Assembly: GCA_037953625.1 (NCBI GenBank)
Contig: CM075656.1
Span: 72,187,001-72,251,000 of the forward strand
DNA: 64,000 bases
DNA from: Crotalaria pallida
Taxonomy: Eukaryota; Streptophyta; Magnoliopsida; Fabales; Fabaceae
Direction of reading: 5' to 3'
Shown here in pieces: positions 46,281-57,716 of this stretch. A program made the position numbers and the translations under genes. The notes beneath the pieces were generated by a model. That model was not told the DNA's origin and did not search any database. It saw only the letters and a program-made list of their open reading frames with translations. How positions within the stretch are numbered: the stretch's first letter is position 1; each line of letters starts with the position of its first letter.

Positions 46281-48638
46281 TTAAAAATTAAAAAAAATTA
46301 CATTTAAAATCTTGAAAGTTAAAACTATGATTTTCAATGCAATGATCGATAATATTTAAACAATGTACTTAACACATTTATTAGCAATTTAGCATGATCA
46401 TTGACTTTTTTAATTCATAACCGAAGCAATACCTTTTGATGACTTTTTTTTTTTTTTGAGGTAAATATCTTTTGACTTTTATCTTAACTAAACCATGCAT
46501 TTTTATTTTTATTTTTTTATTAGAAATTACACCATCTTCCCTTAAAGCTTAAGTTATCAAGTATAATTTTTTTTTTTAAAAAAAGGGAAACGGATTATAA
46601 CGAGAGATTAATAAGTATATATGTATTGACAGTATAAATTTTTTTACACCATCAGCTCATTATTCACCATTTATTTGTATTATTTTTGTATAAAAGTCAA
46701 CGATTATAAATATATGAATGATGAATGATGTACTGAAAGTGTAAAAAAAAACATTTACATGATCAGTGTATCATCTATTTTCTCTTATAACTAATGAAAA
46801 AAGAATGATTACAAGAAATAGAGTAAATGTTATCAAGTATAATTTTACCGTGAATATCAATGAGTGGTCCAAAGATATTGAATAAGATATTAAAGATAAT
46901 AAAAAAACCTTGCATTAAAAAATGATATATTCAAATATGTTAAGATTAAAAGTATTTTCAATGCCATTCCTATATTGTTTTCTTTTTTTTTTTGGTCCAT
47001 TAATTTCCTATATTGTTTTCATTTCTTAATCAGGGCTTCTTAAATTACTCATTAGCAAAATTTATCTTAACTATATAGACACAAAAATGTTTTCGAAATT
47101 GAACTTGTCGTCTCTAGATCACTAGGATGCAATCTAGTGTAATTAAATTAATTTTTATACATTATTAAAAGCAATATATATATATATACACACATTATTA
47201 ATTATGATAGATTAAGCGATTTTAACATAACAAAATTATCACTTTGTCCTTCTTTACTTTTGCACTTTGCTTCCAGTTTCATCCTTAATATTAAATAAAT
47301 TATTTTACTTTGATTACTGATTTTGATTAATGTTCCTCATATTAGTACTTGAGAGCACATATCGTTACAAACCATATAATATTAGTCATCCTACATGGAG
47401 GAACGTGTGTAAATCACAAGGACCAAAGAAAAAATTTCTTCCATGAACAAAACTTAAAGTAATATGTGGATATACATGGCAATTGTTACTCATATGAAGA
47501 TCGGTATTTAAATCAACAGAATTGCTTTGCATTGTTGGAGAGATCATAACCGCATTCATTGATTATAATAAGTAATGGTATGTCATTTTGTGTATCTTGA
47601 AGGTGTTTTTAGCTTGCTGGAGTAGTCTATTTTGATCATAAATTTCATATGACTGTATGCTAAGAAATTGTATTATTGCAGGTGGTGTTTGATATATACA
47701 TTGTATTGACTGTTTTTGAGTATTTTTTGTACACAAATTGATATTAATGAAATTTTCTTTGCTGATAAAAAAAACAACAAAACTTAAAAGTAATAAACAA
47801 AGTTAGGAACGGAAATGACTATTTTGCGATTTTAACATTGTACCTTGAGTAAAATTGCATCCGCGGAAGGGATCGATACGAACATATCCCCACCAACAAA
47901 ATTCAACATTTCATTGCTTCCAGAGCAGTTAGCCACAACCTCTGGCTGGTCAAAAACTATGCATTTCAAGTTAGGAAACACTTCTTGGATAAGCTTTGTG
48001 GCAGCACCATTCCCACCTCCCACATCAACTAAGGACCCCAAATTCTCAAACACATGCTTGCACTCTTTGAGAGCTATCTTGAGCATACGAGAATCAGCTT
48101 CCATTGCGCCTTGAAATCCTCTCACATATTCAGGATCTTTATTAAGGAAATCATAGAAACTCTCACCAATTGCACTCTCAAATAGGGACATTTCTTTATC
48201 CTCGTTGAACCATTTCTTGCTTGATTTCCAATATTCATGGCTCGAAGAAAGTACAGAACTAATAAAAGGTTCCAAGGACAATGGCTCACTTCTTACAAGA
48301 AGTTTTGATGCAGGGGTAAGAACATAACCTTCTTCTTCTTCTTTTTTTTCTTCTTTGGGATTTTGCAATGGTACTTTTGTTTTGGCAAAAAATGTATTGT
48401 AAGTTAGGAGGCGTAAAAATCTACCAAGGACATTGATTTTTGAAGGATGGAGTTTCAAAGCTGAGGCTAACTCAGAAAGAGTGATGGGTTTTCCATGGTT
48501 GTGGATTATGTCTACTATGCCTAACTCCATAACAGATTTGAGAGCCATGGAGCTTACATAGTTGAATAAAACCTCATACAAAAGGATTTGAGCATGGTGC
48601 AATTCATTTTCTTCACTACCATTCGCACTAGAAGCCAT
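45894..48638 (-). CDS. Plant O-methyltransferase, isoflavonoid/COMT-like type (SABATH-unrelated)
   Basis: Transfers a methyl group from S-adenosylmethionine to a phenolic hydroxyl, probably of a flavonoid, isoflavonoid or stilbenoid; the substrate is inference. Exon 1 is 48638-47844 (265 codons) and exon 2 is 46196-45894 (100 codons plus TAA), joined by a GT-AG intron of 1647 bp. The total of 365 aa is normal for the family. An N-terminal dimerisation domain (about residues 15-110) precedes the SAM-binding motif LVDVGGGNG (203-211), FDQP (229-232) and GGDMF (249-253). The catalytic base is His269 in WILHNWNDEQ, at the start of exon 2. A lysine/glutamate-rich insert (about 95-104) in the N-terminal domain is unusual. 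The 3' half is duplicated at the window's right end as a pseudogene. Confidence 0.92.
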
Positions 48639-48990
48639 TTCTTTTAATTTTCTTCTTCTAAAATTTGTTTATATTTCTTTGGTTAACGTGGTAGACATGT
48701 TTAAAGTATAAATACTTATACTATGTTGATAAAGGCTAGTGTTTCTATGAAAAGTAAGAAAAAAAAGTAAATTAATTATTTAATGTTTAAATTTATTTTA
48801 TTTAAAATATTAAAATAAACCGGCCTAACATAGTTGTTAGCTAGCTGAATATCTTAAGCATGATATTATGGTTTCGATCCCTATTGCGTATATGAAAAAT
48901 ATTTTATTGGTATAAGCAAAATTCATTTCAGTAATCTCTATGCTTAGGAGGAGATTATCTTTTTTTTATCGCTATTAGCTGAAAAATATC
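48639..48990. other. 5' flank of the O-methyltransferase gene
   Basis: It contains the leader and probably the promoter. No other gene is seen. Confidence 0.4.
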
Positions 48991-48999
48991 CTTGATGCA

Positions 49000-49490
49000 G
49001 AAACTTTTTTTTTATTGGAATAATAATTTATTTACTAATTAATTTTTCTATTATTTGATCTATAAATTATTTTAAATTTTTTATTAAAATTATTTGAATA
49101 GTAAATTATTTACTATTTAAGTTTATATTATTTTTGGTATTTTTTTATAAAAATAACAGAATAATAAATGTAATATCTAAAAAAACTAAATATTCTATTA
49201 TTTATTATTTAAATTTTATATTATTTTACTTTTGAATGATTGTAAATGTTTTCATTAAAAATATTAGAATAGTAAATTATTTAATAATTTAAAATTATAC
49301 TATTTTAGTGATAAATATTTTTAAATGCTTTACTAAAAAAATTAGAATAATAAATGATTTACTATTTAAATTTTATATTATTTTATTGATCAAAGATTTT
49401 AAATAATTTTATTACGAATATGAGAATAATATATTATTTAATATTTAATATTATTTTATGTTATCTATAATGATTTAAATTTTTTTATTT
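49000..49490. repeat. Degenerate AT-rich tandem repeat
   Basis: Words such as AGAATAATAAATTATTTACT and ATTTAAATTTTATATTATTT recur every 55-65 bp with many substitutions. It is non-coding and extremely AT-rich. Confidence 0.55.
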
Positions 49491-49650
49491 TATTAAAGAA
49501 TGATTGGTCATGCTTGGCTTGGAAGGATTCTCTATTCTCTAATTTGGTGACCATTTGAAAGATATATTTTACTTTTTGTAATTTCTAATTTTTTATTTTT
49601 AAACCATGTCATAGACAATCTAGTTCAAACAAACAAGGAACATTGAAGAA

Positions 49651-50194
49651 TAGTATTGGCAATTAGTGTCAATGGACGGGCATGGGTTGGGCTTGCAATA
49701 GCCCGCATTTTAAAGAGACGGGTATGGACGGCCCGTTTTGATTTTAGGGTGGTAAATTCATGCCCTGCTCGCCCACATTGGCATGTGGGTCGCCCAATTT
49801 TTTTTCCAAATTAAAAAAAAGGAAAATAACATAGAAAATAGCATCAAAAAATAAAAATTGGGGTCATTCATAAACCATAATATTGACTCTTACAAATGTC
49901 TCAAAAGTTCATTAATACATAAAAGTTCATGTCTTAACAAAGTCTGAAAACTTCATACACATTAATCAATTGGATAATAAATTTAAAAAAAAAACAAAAA
50001 AAAGTCTTAAATCAAGAAATAAAAAAAATGCCTACGGGCAGCCCATTGCCCGCCCAAAAATGTCCGCACTTTTTACAAGCGGTCATGCCCGACCCTAATT
50101 ATTGAAAAATGGGTCAAAAAACCAAACCCTACTTGCATTTTTTTATGGGCGGGTTGGACGCGCCAGCGAGCTCATGCCCTAATTGCCAATACTA
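49651..50194. mobile_element. hAT-like non-autonomous element
   Basis: The terminal inverted repeats are TAGTATTGGCAATTAG and CTAATTGCCAATACTA. The flanking octamers TTGAAGAA (49643-49650) and TTGGAGAA (50195-50202) differ at one base, which fits an 8-bp hAT target duplication. Subterminal GGGCATGGG/GCCCG-type words recur on both sides. There is no transposase. Confidence 0.8.
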
Positions 50195-50266
50195 TTGGAG
50201 AAGTCATGAGCTTCAACATGCATGCTGGTTTCTGCAGCATAGATGTCGACGCAGTTGAGCCTTTTG
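50195..50266 (-). pseudogene. Second remnant of a RABE terminal exon
   Basis: CATGCTGGTTTCTGCAGCAT and the following GACGCAGTTGAGCC match the RABE gene end (CATGCTGGTTTCTGCAGCTT, then GAGGCAGTTGCGCC at about 39020-39062). It has the same orientation as RABE and is interrupted on its left by the hAT-like insertion. It is too short and altered to encode anything. Confidence 0.55.
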
Positions 50267-50270
50267 ACTT

Positions 50271-51113
50271 TGTAGCGTTAACCGAACTGAGACCCTCCTT
50301 GATCGACCTAGGTCCATTCACTCCAGACTCAACGTCTCGACAGTTTGGAAGGCTTATCGCCCATTACTCGGACTAACTATGAAGATGTTCAAGTATCACC
50401 AGTCTCTATTGGATAAACTGAGTCTGAACACAAGATCGACACATCATCAAAGCTCACCTGGCCGCTGTACAGGTCGGAACTCTGTCAGTTAACCCGACCT
50501 CGGATGGAACAGGATCAGTTGACTCTAACCGACCTCCCACAGGTTGAGAGCATTCCATCCGACCTGTCGGACCGCCCCTTACATGGTCGCTAACCGACCA
50601 TACACTCGGCCTCTATTAGGAGCTCACCGAGTGACCCAACTAGGGATGGGTAGGCACTCATCCGACCTCAGGACGCCGTACAGGTCGTGTGCCATACACA
50701 CTACATCCTTCATACGGGCTAGACATGAGACCAACTGAACCGTCCAGGCTCTCTGATACACAGTACATTGCAATCTATCCCCTAGACAGCCACAAATATT
50801 TATCAGATATTTTACAGAGCCTGACGTCAGCATGGTAACCGTGACGGGCCTCAATACAAGCCCATACCCGCACACCCTATAAAAGGCATTCTCATGCCTT
50901 AGGGTCAAGTAAGGTTTTCTCATCCCTATGTTGACACTCTGCACACACTTCAAGTTGATAGAGGGAGACCCTGGGTATTCCAACTGAATACTTAGAAATA
51001 TTCCATTACCATCACACATAAACCCCTGATTTCACTCATATTTCAGGACCACTAGTCATTGGTCTTGAGGTCCCCTTGGTCAGGGACATTTCCTATTTTT
51101 CAGATCCACTACA
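50271..51113 (+). repeat. 5' LTR (843 bp)
   Basis: It begins TGTAGCGTTAACCGAACTGA and ends CCACTACA directly before the primer-binding site. A TATA box-like CCTATAAAAGG at about 50876 lies at the expected U3/R position. Confidence 0.85.
50876..50888 (+). promoter_or_regulatory. TATA box of the LTR promoter
   Basis: CCTATAAAAGGCA lies in the 3' third of the LTR. The same motif is kept in the 3' LTR near 57408, which is truncated soon after it. Confidence 0.6.
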
Positions 51114-51131
51114 TTGGCGTCGTCTGTGGAA
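51114..51131 (+). other. Primer-binding site
   Basis: TTGGCGTCGTCTGTGGAA starts immediately after the LTR terminal CA. It resembles the TGGCGCCGTCTGTGGG-type site of plant Tat elements, with a G-to-T type change. Confidence 0.7.
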
Positions 51132-51165
51132 ACGTTAAACTTCAATTCCCAACCACCGTCAGAAG

Positions 51166-51831
51166 ATGACTAAACTTGATCTCCACGCTAGCAACGCCCC
51201 TGTCCAGCACCCTCCCGCACAGCATCAGGACCCTGGCACGCCTGGGATCCTCACGATCGTTGGAGGTCTCGCGAGTGGAGGCAAGAAACAGGCTGAACGT
51301 TGGCGTTACGTTGGTCAAATAAATAGCACGAAGGCCCCAAAAAGAGTTAAGCGAGAGGCCACCACCTCGCTTAGCGTTGACGACAGTGAATACAACAACA
51401 TCTTAAGGGACCATGATGACCCCATGGTCATCACCGCCGCGGTAGGAAACTACACAGTCCACATGATGCTAGTAGACGAGGGCAGTTCAGTGGTTGTCAT
51501 ATTCGAACCCTTGTCGAAATCCTTGGGCTTGAAAAGGTCAGATCTATCCCCAGTGCTGGGACCTCAGGTAGGGTTCGCAGGGGACGCCACATTCCCCCTG
51601 GGTCGAATCCGTTTGCCTATGAGCATGGGAGCTGGACCGTCTGCTCAAAGGCAGATGGTTAACTTCCACGTGGTCGACTGCCCTTCATCATACAATGATA
51701 TCTTGGGCAGACCATGTATACATGTTTTCGGCGCAGTGGTTTCCACCATACACCTAGCCATGAAGTTCTCTGGCACTGAGAGACAGGTGGTCACGATTCG
51801 AGCTGACCAGGCGGAGGCACGAAAGTGCTAA
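51166..51831 (+). pseudogene. Gag remnant fused to aspartic protease
   Basis: 221 codons. The first 25 or so residues are the gag N-terminus. After ILTIVGGLASGGK comes the linker, then the protease with LVDEGSSVVVIF, where the usual D-(S/T/G)-G active site is changed to DEG, and ILGRPC further on. Gag's capsid and nucleocapsid parts are deleted. A TAA follows, and the downstream region continues in the same frame to about 52117. Confidence 0.8.
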
Positions 51832-51840
51832 AACTCTTGT

Positions 51841-53190
51841 TTGAGGAAGAGGCAGGCAGAAGAACCGTTGCAGTTAGAGAAGCCCCAACTCGGTAAGCGA
51901 AGGGTTAACCTTACCGATCTGGATGTTCGCAGCGAAGAAGACGAGACTCGTCCCGCCCTTGAAGGGGAGTGGGAATACATGCTTTTAGACGACAATCCAG
52001 AGCACCGGATCAAAATCAGTGCAGGACTTCCCCTATCAATCAAGGAGGAGCTGGAAAAAACCTCCTCTGAGCCAATAAGGAGTTATTCGCCTGGATGTCG
52101 GCCGACATGCCAGGGATAGAACCAAATTTCATCTGCCACCGGTTAAGCGTGTACCCAGAAGCGAAGATAGTGGCCCAAAAGATGAAACAAGTGAGAGGCG
52201 AGACAGTTGTTGTGATAGAAGAAAAAGTGGTCGAGCTCGAAGAAGCAGGTTCATCCGAGAAATCAACTACACCGACTGGCTAGCGAACACAGTGCTAGTC
52301 AAGAAATCAAATGGGAAGTGGAGGATGTGTGTGGATTACACCGGCCTCAACAAGGTCTGTCCTAAGGACCAGTACCCACTTCCCCTCATCGACAAGCTAG
52401 TTGATAACTCGGCTGGTTACCAGCTTCTCTCCTTCCTCGACGCATATTCGGGTTACAACCAGATTCCGATATACTCCCCCAGACCAAAGAAAACATATTT
52501 CATTATAGAGAAAGCTACTTATTGTTACAACGTCATGCCCTTTGGACTCAAAAACGCAGGCGCAACCTACAAAAAGATGATGAACAAAGTGTTCGACGAG
52601 CTCATCGGTGACAAGATGAAAGTCTACGTGGATGACATGATTGCAAAATCAAAGAAAAAAGAAAACCATCCAAAGGACTTGGCAAGCATCTTAGATCGAG
52701 TTAAACACCACAATATGCGTCTGAACCCCGAAAAGTGCACTATTGGAGTACCGGCGGGTTCATTCCTTGGATTTATGCTCACTGAAAGGGGGATCGAATC
52801 AAACCCCGAAAAGTGCCAAACAATCCCGGACATGAAAAGCCTCGCCGACGTGAAGCAAGTGCAACAGCTAACCGGAAGGGTAGCTGCACTCTCAAGATTC
52901 CTATCTCAATCCGCTAGGAAAGCCCTCCCTTAGTATCAACTCCTCATAAAGAACAAGGAGTTTCTATGGGATGAGCGATGTGAATCTGCCTTTCTCGAAC
53001 TCAAGGAGTACCTGTCGACACCCCCCGTACTAACGAGCCTGGATGAAGGGGAAATCCTTTATCTATTCCTCTCGGTTGGGGAACACGTCGCTAGCTCGGT
53101 GTTGGTGACTGAGTCGGAAAAACGGAGTCGCCAATTTACTTTGTTAGTAAAGCACTCCAAGGTCCTGAAACTAGATACTCCAAGTTAGAG
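51841..53190 (+). pseudogene. Reverse transcriptase region, frameshifted
   Basis: Upstream linker blocks (KISAGLPLSIKEEL, then MSADMPGI and FICHRLSVYPEAK) and the RT core (52292-52933) are in different frames, with single-base shifts near 52060 and 52250. The core shows WRMCVDYTGLNK, LDAYSGYNQIPI, MPFGLKNAGATY and the catalytic YVDDM. A stop follows KALP at 52931. Another frameshift near 53135 separates the thumb from RNase H. Confidence 0.85.
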
Positions 53191-53193
53191 AAA

Positions 53194-54000
53194 GTGGCTT
53201 TCTGCCTCATAATCACGGCGAGGAGGTTAAGACAATACTTCCAGAGACACAAGATCGTGGTCCGAACTGACCAACCGATAAGACAAGTATTACAAAAACC
53301 CGACTTCGCCGGAAGAATGGTTTCCTGGTCGATTGAGTTATCCGAGTTTGACCTAGCGTACGAACCGCGAAGAGCAATAAAATCACAAGTCCTCGTCGAC
53401 TTCGTGACGGATTTTACCGAACCTTCCTCAGGATCGAACTCCCAGAGCTGGACCCTCTATGTCGACGGGTCCAGTAATTCGAAAGGTGCAGGGGCTAGGG
53501 TTATCTTGGAAAACGACGAAGGATTCAGCTTACAGTATTCACTCAAGTTTGAATTCTCCACATCCAATAACCAAGCCGAGTATGAAGCTGTACTCGCAGG
53601 GATGAGGCTCGCCAAAGAAATAGGGGCTACCACGATACGGATCTTTTCATATTCACAGCTGGTAGTCTCTCAAATCAAAGGCGAGTACCAGGCCAAGGAA
53701 CCTATCCTTCAGAAGTACCTGGACAGGGTTAGGTTCCTAGCTTCCGAGTTTTCACGCTTGGAAATCACTCACATTCCCCGAGAGTCCAACAGCCGAGCTG
53801 ACATACTCTCAAAGCTCGCCAGCACCAAAGGCTCAGGCCACAACAATTCACTGATACAGGAAACCGTTACAGGACCGAGCGTTGTCCTAGCAGTTTCCTT
53901 GTTGTCGGATTGTTTGACCCCCATCATTGCCTACCTTCAGCAAGGGATCATTCCTCAAGATCCCTCAGAAGCCAAAAAAGTCATAAAGCAAGCAGCCTAA
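53194..54000 (+). pseudogene. RNase H and second RNase H-type domain
   Basis: 268 codons. The first part (VRTDQPIRQVLQKPD) ends the retroviral-type RNase H. The second begins WTLYVDGSSN, then NNQAEYEAVLAG, and ends with ESNSRADILSKLA, giving the D-E-D residues of the additional RNase H typical of the Tat lineage. A TAA at its end interrupts what would be the link to integrase. Confidence 0.85.
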
Positions 54001-54018
54001 TACACTATACTTGACGGG

Positions 54019-54990
54019 GTGTTATACCGAAGAGGAGTTGACGATCCAATGCTCCGATGTCTTGATCCAGGTCAAGCCGAGGAGGTCTTAGTAGAAGTCC
54101 ATGGGGAAGTAGGGAGTTACCACGTCGCAAGGAAGTCGTTGGCCAGAAAGGTGATCCAAGCGGGATACTACTGGCCAACCATGCAGAGGGATGCGATAGA
54201 CCACGTCAAAAAGTGTGAACGTTGTCAGTTCCATAGTGACGTCTATCACAAACCTCCAAAAGAGTTACACACATTGGCCGCCCCCTGGCTGCTCTACCAA
54301 TGGGGAATGGACATAATCGGCATGTTCCCTACTGCTCCTGGGGGATTCATATTCGTAGTGGTTGCGATAGACTATTTCTCCAAATGGGTGGAAGTTGAAC
54401 CGCTCACCACTATCTCTTCAGCCAAGATTCAAAAGTTTTTTAAGAACAACGTTATATCCATATTCGGTGTTCCCTATTCGTTGGTAACCGACAATGGGAC
54501 GCAGTTCACTTCGAGCTCCTTCAAGGATATGATGACATACTACAAGATCAAACATCATTTCTCTTCGGTTGAACATCCCCAAACCAATGGATAGGTTGAG
54601 GCCATCAACAGGTCGATTATTCGGGGAATCAAGAAAAGGCTGGAAGGTTCAAAAGGCAAATGGGTGGAAAACTTCCCTGAGGTATTGTGGTCATACAGAA
54701 TGACCATGCAAACCTCGACAGGTGAAACTCCATTCCAATTGACCTACGGATGTGACGACGTCATCCTTATCGAGCGGCAAATACCGACCTTCAGGATGGG
54801 TAACACCCACGAGTCTAACAACAAACTTCTCAAGGAAAACCTCATCCTGAGTCACGAGGTCCGAGAGTTTGCCGCCGAGCAGGAAAGAAAATCCAAGTCA
54901 AGGCAAGCTAGAGAGTATAACAAGTCGATTAATCCTCGGTCTTTTGAGGAAGGAGATCTGGTCCTCCAAGGCTCAGAGTCAAGGCTCTAA
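54019..54990 (+). pseudogene. Integrase, with an in-frame TAG
   Basis: The zinc-binding H-H-C-C motif is seen in EVHGEVGSYH and KKCERCQ. The catalytic core shows Asp in WGMDIIG, Asp in VTDNGTQF, and Glu just after HPQTNG-stop-VE. The TAG at 54592-54594 replaces a residue that is nearly always Gln in this motif. The frame continues through LWSYRMT, TGETPF and a C-terminal basic region to 54990. Confidence 0.85.
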
Positions 54991-55430
54991 TTTCGCTTAC
55001 GAGCTCATAACATTAGCAAGTACAAAAGATACCCGAACGCTATACCGATCAATACCCACGATTGGAGCAGATACTCGCGGTCCGAGAAACCAACCATGGC
55101 TAATGGTTTGAGTTTCGAGTTCTTAAGCAACAAAATTTAAACATCTAAGAAATAACAATAGTGAATACGAAAATTACTCGTTTCATTGATTGATCAAACG
55201 TGAGCCATAAACGGCTTACAAAACAGGACCTATAAACAGGTCTTAATAAAAGCTTACCAAATGGGACCTATAAACAAGTCCTAACAAAAGTAATACAAGG
55301 AAAAACCCAAGTTTGGGGTTCGTCATCAGAGAAGACGATGAAGACTGCTTGCAACTTGCTCAAACAAGAACTATAAATAGGTCTTAGCAAAAATAGCAAA
55401 AAATACATGCAAAGGGAGAATCTAAGTTTG

Positions 55431-56610
55431 GGGTTCGCCCTCAGAGTCAGAAAGGGCGACGGAATCCTGGGGGAAAACGTTGGTGTCATCAACCAAATCG
55501 CGAGAATTGGGAAGCTCGACAGAGGACAAGTCAACCGGTCCATCTTCAGAGACGATCTGTTCATTTTCAACACCATAGTCGGGGTGGGCACCATGAACAT
55601 TAAGGTAAAGGTTAAGGCGAGAGAACTAGTTCAGAGCATTGACAAACTGGCCGACATGAGTTTGATCCCAGTAGAGGCGATTCTCTTCCTCCCCGACCTT
55701 GTGCTTCAAGGCCTTCTCCTTCACCCTCCTAAGGCGGGCGTCTACCACTTTGGCATCCTCCTCGACCTTCTTTTGGGCATCAGCCAAGCTCGCCTCCGCC
55801 TCCTCCTTCGACTTAAGAGCGGACTCAAACTTCTTCTTCGCCTCCTCCCTTGCCTTCTTCTCGGTGGAAAGACTCTCCTCCAAAGCCTTCACCTACTCCC
55901 TAAGCCTCTCCTACTTGGCATTATTCAAGTCCGGAGCCATCTCCTCGCCATGAATAGCTAACCCAGCCAACAAGTTAGCAGACTCGAAAAGACCTCAGAT
56001 CAAGGTCCTAGCCGAGTCACGTCGAAAATGGCACAACCTGCAAAGTTAAACGGTCAGATCATGCTCGCAATCATATATACATATATGACAAGGCAGTTAT
56101 GGTTACCTGTCAACTCCAGCAGGCTGAGGAACAACCTCCTGGATCAACTCGTCAGTGACGACATCATTCCCCTTCTCCACCCTTGTCCTTTTAGTTGTAG
56201 GAAAGGATCCAGCCTCCGCGGAATGGTTGGCTACGGGCTCCACCCGAGCCCCCTCACCGTGAGTTCACTTCGAGGACGGTTGTGAAGCCGCAGGAGAAGC
56301 GACCTTCACAGGTGCCGAACTAGAAGCACCGGTCTGCTACCTCTTTTTGAACGGAATTGCAGCTCGCGCATCTCCTCCCATCTTCTCGGCTTGAAATTGA
56401 GCAACGATCTTATCTGAATCAAGAAACAAATGCTGTTAAAAAATGCAATGGCATACCCAGTTTGCCCCTCACTTCCTCCTTGGGAAGTCTGACAAAACTC
56501 GAAGTATGGCCCCACCGAGGCCCAAAAAGGTGGGAGAGAGCCCATTTCGTGGATCGTGGCCAAATGGCCACATCGTGGGGACAACCAGGCGAAATTTCGA
56601 TTTTTGAAAA
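55431..56610 (-). pseudogene. Antisense spliced gene between pol and the 3' LTR
   Basis: On the minus strand three coding-like blocks can be read: about 56600-56460 (WALSHLFGPRWGHTSSF, ends at a GTATGC donor), 56404-56107 (starts after TTGATTCAG; KIVAQFQAEKMGGDAR, then a Ser/Ala/Pro-rich part) and about 55990-55431 (charged coiled coil with EKKAREEAKKKFESALK, then an acidic end). Stops break the blocks; most are TAG where Gln would fit. Antisense frames at this position are known in some Tat elements (for example Grande). The function is unknown; the coiled coil suggests a structural or binding role. The junction between blocks 2 and 3 is uncertain. Confidence 0.55.
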
Positions 56611-56778
56611 GGTGCTCATCATTACTTCCCCTCTTTTCGAAACGTAGCCTTGACGCGTGTCAACTTAGGGAAACCCTAGCGTCACCACAGGCAACTGAAA
56701 AGACAGGAGACAAGACCAAGGCACCTGATTGAATCCTCGTCAACTTAAGCTCGGCACAAGCTTCTTCAAGCCTACGCC

Positions 56779-56791
56779 AGCTTGGGGGGCT
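56779..56791 (+). other. Polypurine tract
   Basis: GCTTGGGGGGCTT lies immediately before the 3' LTR TGTAGGGTTAACC, where plus-strand priming is expected. Confidence 0.7.
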
Positions 56792-57431
56792 TGTAGGGTT
56801 AACCGAACTGAGACCCTCCTTGACCGACCTAGGTCCATTCACTCCAGCTCAACGTCTCGACAGTTCGAAGACTTATTTCCCATTACTGGGACTAACTACG
56901 AAGATGTTCAAGTATCACCGGTCTCTACTGGATAAACCGAGTCCGAACACAAGATCGCCACATCATCAAAGCTCACCTGGTCTCCGCACAGGTCGAAACT
57001 CTGTCGGTTAACCCGACCTCGGACGGACCAGGATTAGTTGGCTATAACTGACCTCCTACAGGTTGAGAGAATTCCATCTAACCTGATCTTCATCAGGTCG
57101 GACCCCCTCTTACATGGTCGCTAACCGACCATACACTCGACCTCTATTAGGTGCTCACCGAGTGGCCCAACTAGGGATGGGTAGACACTTATCCGACCTC
57201 GGGACACCGTACAGGTTCTATGTCATACACCCTACATCCTTAATACGAGCTAGACATGAGACCAACTGAACCGTCCAGGCTCTTTGATACACAGTACTGC
57301 GTAGTCTATACCCTAGACAGCCACATATATTTATCAGATATTTTACATAGCCTGACGTCAGCATGGTAACCCTAACGGGCCTCAATACAGGCCCATACCT
57401 GCACACCCTATAAAAGACATTCTCATGCCTT
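56792..57431 (+). repeat. 3' LTR, truncated
   Basis: It matches the first roughly 640 bp of the 5' LTR and stops just after CATTCTCATGCCTT. The last 210 bp or so (R/U5) are absent. No target duplication can be recovered for this reason. Confidence 0.85.
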
Positions 57432-57716
57432 TTTGTTCTTTTTTATGTGAAACATGATTCCAAATTATAAAAAAGATAAATAAATAAATAAAAACTTTGA
57501 AACACCACACACGGTTAGATGAAGGGGTGGAGTTAGTTTTATCATTTTGTATGTGAAACACTCCACTTAGTACTTTTTTTTCCATTCTCTCACCACTTGA
57601 GGAGAGAAAAAAATTTGTGTGGATCTCATTCATTTTTTCTCTTCAACCAAACAGGAGAAAACTTTTTTTTCTTCCTATTTTCTCTTCCCAAAATCTGTCA
57701 AACCAAACAAAGGGTA
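57432..57716. other. Unassigned spacer
   Basis: A/T- and T-rich sequence lies between the truncated LTR and duplication copy B. No gene or element boundary is seen. Confidence 0.35.

Larger units (their letters stand above)
50271..57431 (+). mobile_element. Tat-lineage Ty3/gypsy LTR retrotransposon, decayed
   Basis: The order is 5' LTR, primer site, short gag remnant plus protease, reverse transcriptase, RNase H with a second RNase H-type domain (YVDGSSN), integrase, an antisense gene, a purine tract and a truncated 3' LTR. The dual RNase H and the antisense frame before the 3' LTR point to the Tat group. Most of gag is missing: the frame passes almost directly from the N-terminal peptide to ILTIVGG before the protease. 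Several frameshifts and stops break pol. The LTRs are visibly diverged, roughly one difference per ten bases by eye, so this is an old copy. The base composition is clearly more GC-rich than the surrounding DNA. Confidence 0.9.

Noticed and set aside
47845..48114. Plus-strand frame over O-methyltransferase exon 1
   Set aside because: It is antisense to a clearly recognised enzyme exon and has no independent homology.
55407..55961. 184-codon plus-strand frame in the Tat element
   Set aside because: It is the shadow of the antisense coiled-coil frame. Leu-rich translation of a Lys/Glu/Ala-rich coding strand is expected.
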